This document shows positions 62,350 through 64,000 of a stretch of DNA of 64,000 nt, piece after piece (position 1 is the first letter of the stretch; the number at the start of each line of letters is the position of its first letter). Under the pieces are notes generated by a model, which was not told the DNA's origin, did not search any database, and saw nothing but the letters and a program-made list of their open reading frames with translations. This DNA comes from Liriodendron chinense. Lineage: Eukaryota; Streptophyta; Magnoliopsida; Magnoliales; Magnoliaceae. The position numbers and the translations under genes were made by a program. Location: contig PVNU02000773.1 in the NCBI GenBank assembly GCA_003013855.2, positions 3,041,001 to 3,105,000 of the forward strand, read 5' to 3'.

Positions 62350-63030
62350 ATTGTTTATCCCATAGACGTCACCAATATGTTGTTGTTAAAATCTGGACAA
62401 CAGACGAGGTGGCAGAGAGACCACCTAGGAAGGTTGGGTGTTGCCGATCTCCTCATCTGGGCTGATTGGATCCTAAAGGTAGGTCTTGCATAGCACAAAT
62501 AAGGGTGAGAGGGTAGCCGAGGACCGATCGTTAGTCATTCGATGCCTAAGTAAGATGAGTTTGATATAGGAGATAAGCAATGGGCTTTTTTATGGTTAAG
62601 TTGTGTGTACCTTGAGATGGAGGCGAATGACTCTATTTATAAGCCACAAGAGACTATTAATGGGCCACAATTATGACTACAGTCGTGGGCGTTGTGTCCA
62701 CTGAGGGCAGCAAGATTTTCGAGGAGGTGGATCATGCTAGACACGTTGTGAGACGTGCTCTGTATCGTGCGGACCTATCCCTAATTGGCGCCTTTATGGG
62801 TTGACATCAGAGCTCTCCAGTTGAGCATCCAACCTTGCCAGAATATTTTAATATGAAGACCTTTTCGGCATGTGTCTAAGATCTAAGCTGGTGGACCTCG
62901 ATATGTGACCTTTAAAACAAGTTGGCTTGGTGCTTCAGTCTTTAGATCTTACTTCAACATCGGTATCTGAGCTTGAACTCCTACACTTGGGCTTGTGTTC
63001 TTATGGGCCTTTTCCTTCATGGACTGAGCT
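62350..63030 (-). mobile_element. Possible LTR remnant, opposite strand
   Basis: 'ttatcccatagacgtcaccaa' resembles the inverse of the common plant gypsy primer-binding junction ('ttcccacagacggcgcca'). What follows, from TGTTGTTAAAATC to about 63030, is LTR-like, with 'ctctatttataagcc' on the plus strand. Decayed, so low confidence. Confidence 0.35.
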
Positions 63031-63039
63031 CTGCCAACA

Positions 63040-63240
63040 CCGAAAATACCCATAGCAGGCATTATTATCCTCCTGTTGCCTATGGTGTGATGGACTGGAG
63101 ATTTTGGATCCACCTCATGTTTCGGCACATATCATAAAATGAGTTTGTGAAACGGATGTACCACGTATAGATGTAACACAATTCACATATTTCCCACCTG
63201 TGCTGCAGGCAATCCACTCTTTGATTCTGATCCCATCCAT
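63040..63240. mobile_element. Right half of a foldback MITE
   Basis: 'cctatggtgtgatggactgg ... ttttggatccacctcatg' to 'gcaggcaatccactctttga'. The left half is absent. Confidence 0.5.
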
Positions 63241-63324
63241 TTATTTATCAAAAGGAGGGAGAACATTTCCCAGACCACGCCATTTTTATCATATGCTCTC
63301 ATCCATGACGGCCCTAGTGGGAGC

Positions 63325-63850
63325 GGATTAGGTGTTACAGATAGCACCTTAGTGGGTGTTTCCCTGACCATGGGGGCCACCTTGATGTATATGTTGTACA
63401 TCTACACTGTCCATTGTTTTTTACAGCTCATTTAGTGCATGGTCCAAAAAATGACACATATTCAAATCTCCAATGGACCACAGTAGGGATTGAATGCCAC
63501 CATTAAAAACTTATTGGGGTTACACGAGTTTTGGATTAAGCTGATATTGGTAGTTTTCCCTTTATCCAGGTCTATGTGACCTTATGAACAGGTTGGATGG
63601 CAAATAAACATTACAGGGGCCTTAAGGATTTTTTAATGATGGACGTTCAATCACCACTACCGCCTTTGGTGTGGTCTACTTGAGATTTGGATCTGCTCTG
63701 CTTCATTCTTAGGACCATTTCTTAAAATGAGCTGTAAAATCTGATAAACCACGTGGATATAGAACACAAACATCAAGGTGGACCCACAGTCAGGGCAACA
63801 CCCAGATGGTGTTACCCTGGTAACACCCACACACTTCAATCCCAATACTC
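63325..63850. mobile_element. Foldback MITE at the window end
   Basis: The left end GGGAGCGGATTAGGTGTTAC, inner 'ggtgggtgtttccctgacc'; the right 'gtgttaccctggtaacaccc ... cttcaatccc'. The sequence after 63850 begins another partial copy ('gtggtggaccccacatcacc') that runs off the window. Confidence 0.65.
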
Positions 63851-64000
63851 TCCCGTGGTGGACCCCACATCACCTATAAGATGGAGAGTGGATGATGTAC
63901 TTCTGTCAGGCCTAACGTGGCACATACGTGTCACATTTGTATTGGTGTGGGCCACATTGTCAGAGCTCACCTGCCACCTCAAAAGCCTGACACAGTCATG

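Overview
This window looks like nuclear DNA from a flowering plant. The genes carry introns of up to 4.3 kb, the spliced peptides match plant families, and most of the window is transposon-derived. Dozens of copies of one foldback element occur (sense half 'gtgggcccaccttgatgtatg ... tccacaccgtccatccatttt', antisense half 'ggatggacggtgtggat ... tggggcccac'). From memory such repeats are abundant in magnoliids (Magnoliales/Laurales), so a woody magnoliid is my best guess; this is inference.

Three host loci can be supported. (1) 0.5-11.1 kb, + strand: the last seven exons of a WD40/transducin-like protein, joined in phase to give a 196-residue C-terminal part. Its introns are loaded with miniature transposons. 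(2) 18.5-23.6 kb, + strand: a two-exon CYP93-like cytochrome P450, disabled by two frameshifts. (3) 53.8-59.6 kb, + strand: an intact two-exon paralogue of 517 residues with all P450 signature motifs. The two P450s share the intron position, exon sequence, short promoter and 3' UTR, so they are a tandem duplicate pair now about 30 kb apart.

Between and inside them lies a nested transposon landscape. Two large CACTA elements are delimited by termini and 3-bp target duplications: 25257-34131 (ATC) and 46091-53245 (AAT). The first carries exon fragments of three unrelated host genes, all on the minus strand: a phosphoglucosamine/phosphomannomutase-like enzyme, ribosomal protein L11 and a SOUL haem-binding protein. 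The second carries a frameshifted WD40 exon of VARICOSE (EDC4-like mRNA-decapping scaffold). Five hAT-type elements have 8-bp target duplications (25112-35095, 42440-43144, 44378-44794, 55494-58002, 60081-60601), four with exact duplications and one diverged. Several are nested in, or contain, other elements. The foldback family shows 9-bp, slightly diverged duplications at two copies, suggesting a Mutator-type MITE.

Other structure: a tandem duplication of about 1.78 kb (37.69-42.30 kb) whose first unit alone carries a 1,081-bp solo LTR while the second keeps the empty site; a 291-bp tandem duplication at 45.3-45.9 kb; decayed Ty3/gypsy sequence with a primer-binding site and a gag fragment at 61.2-61.9 kb; and several homopolymer and dinucleotide tracts. 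I saw no tRNA, rRNA or CRISPR. Assignments rest on recognising short peptides and repeat ends by eye; no alignment or database search was run.
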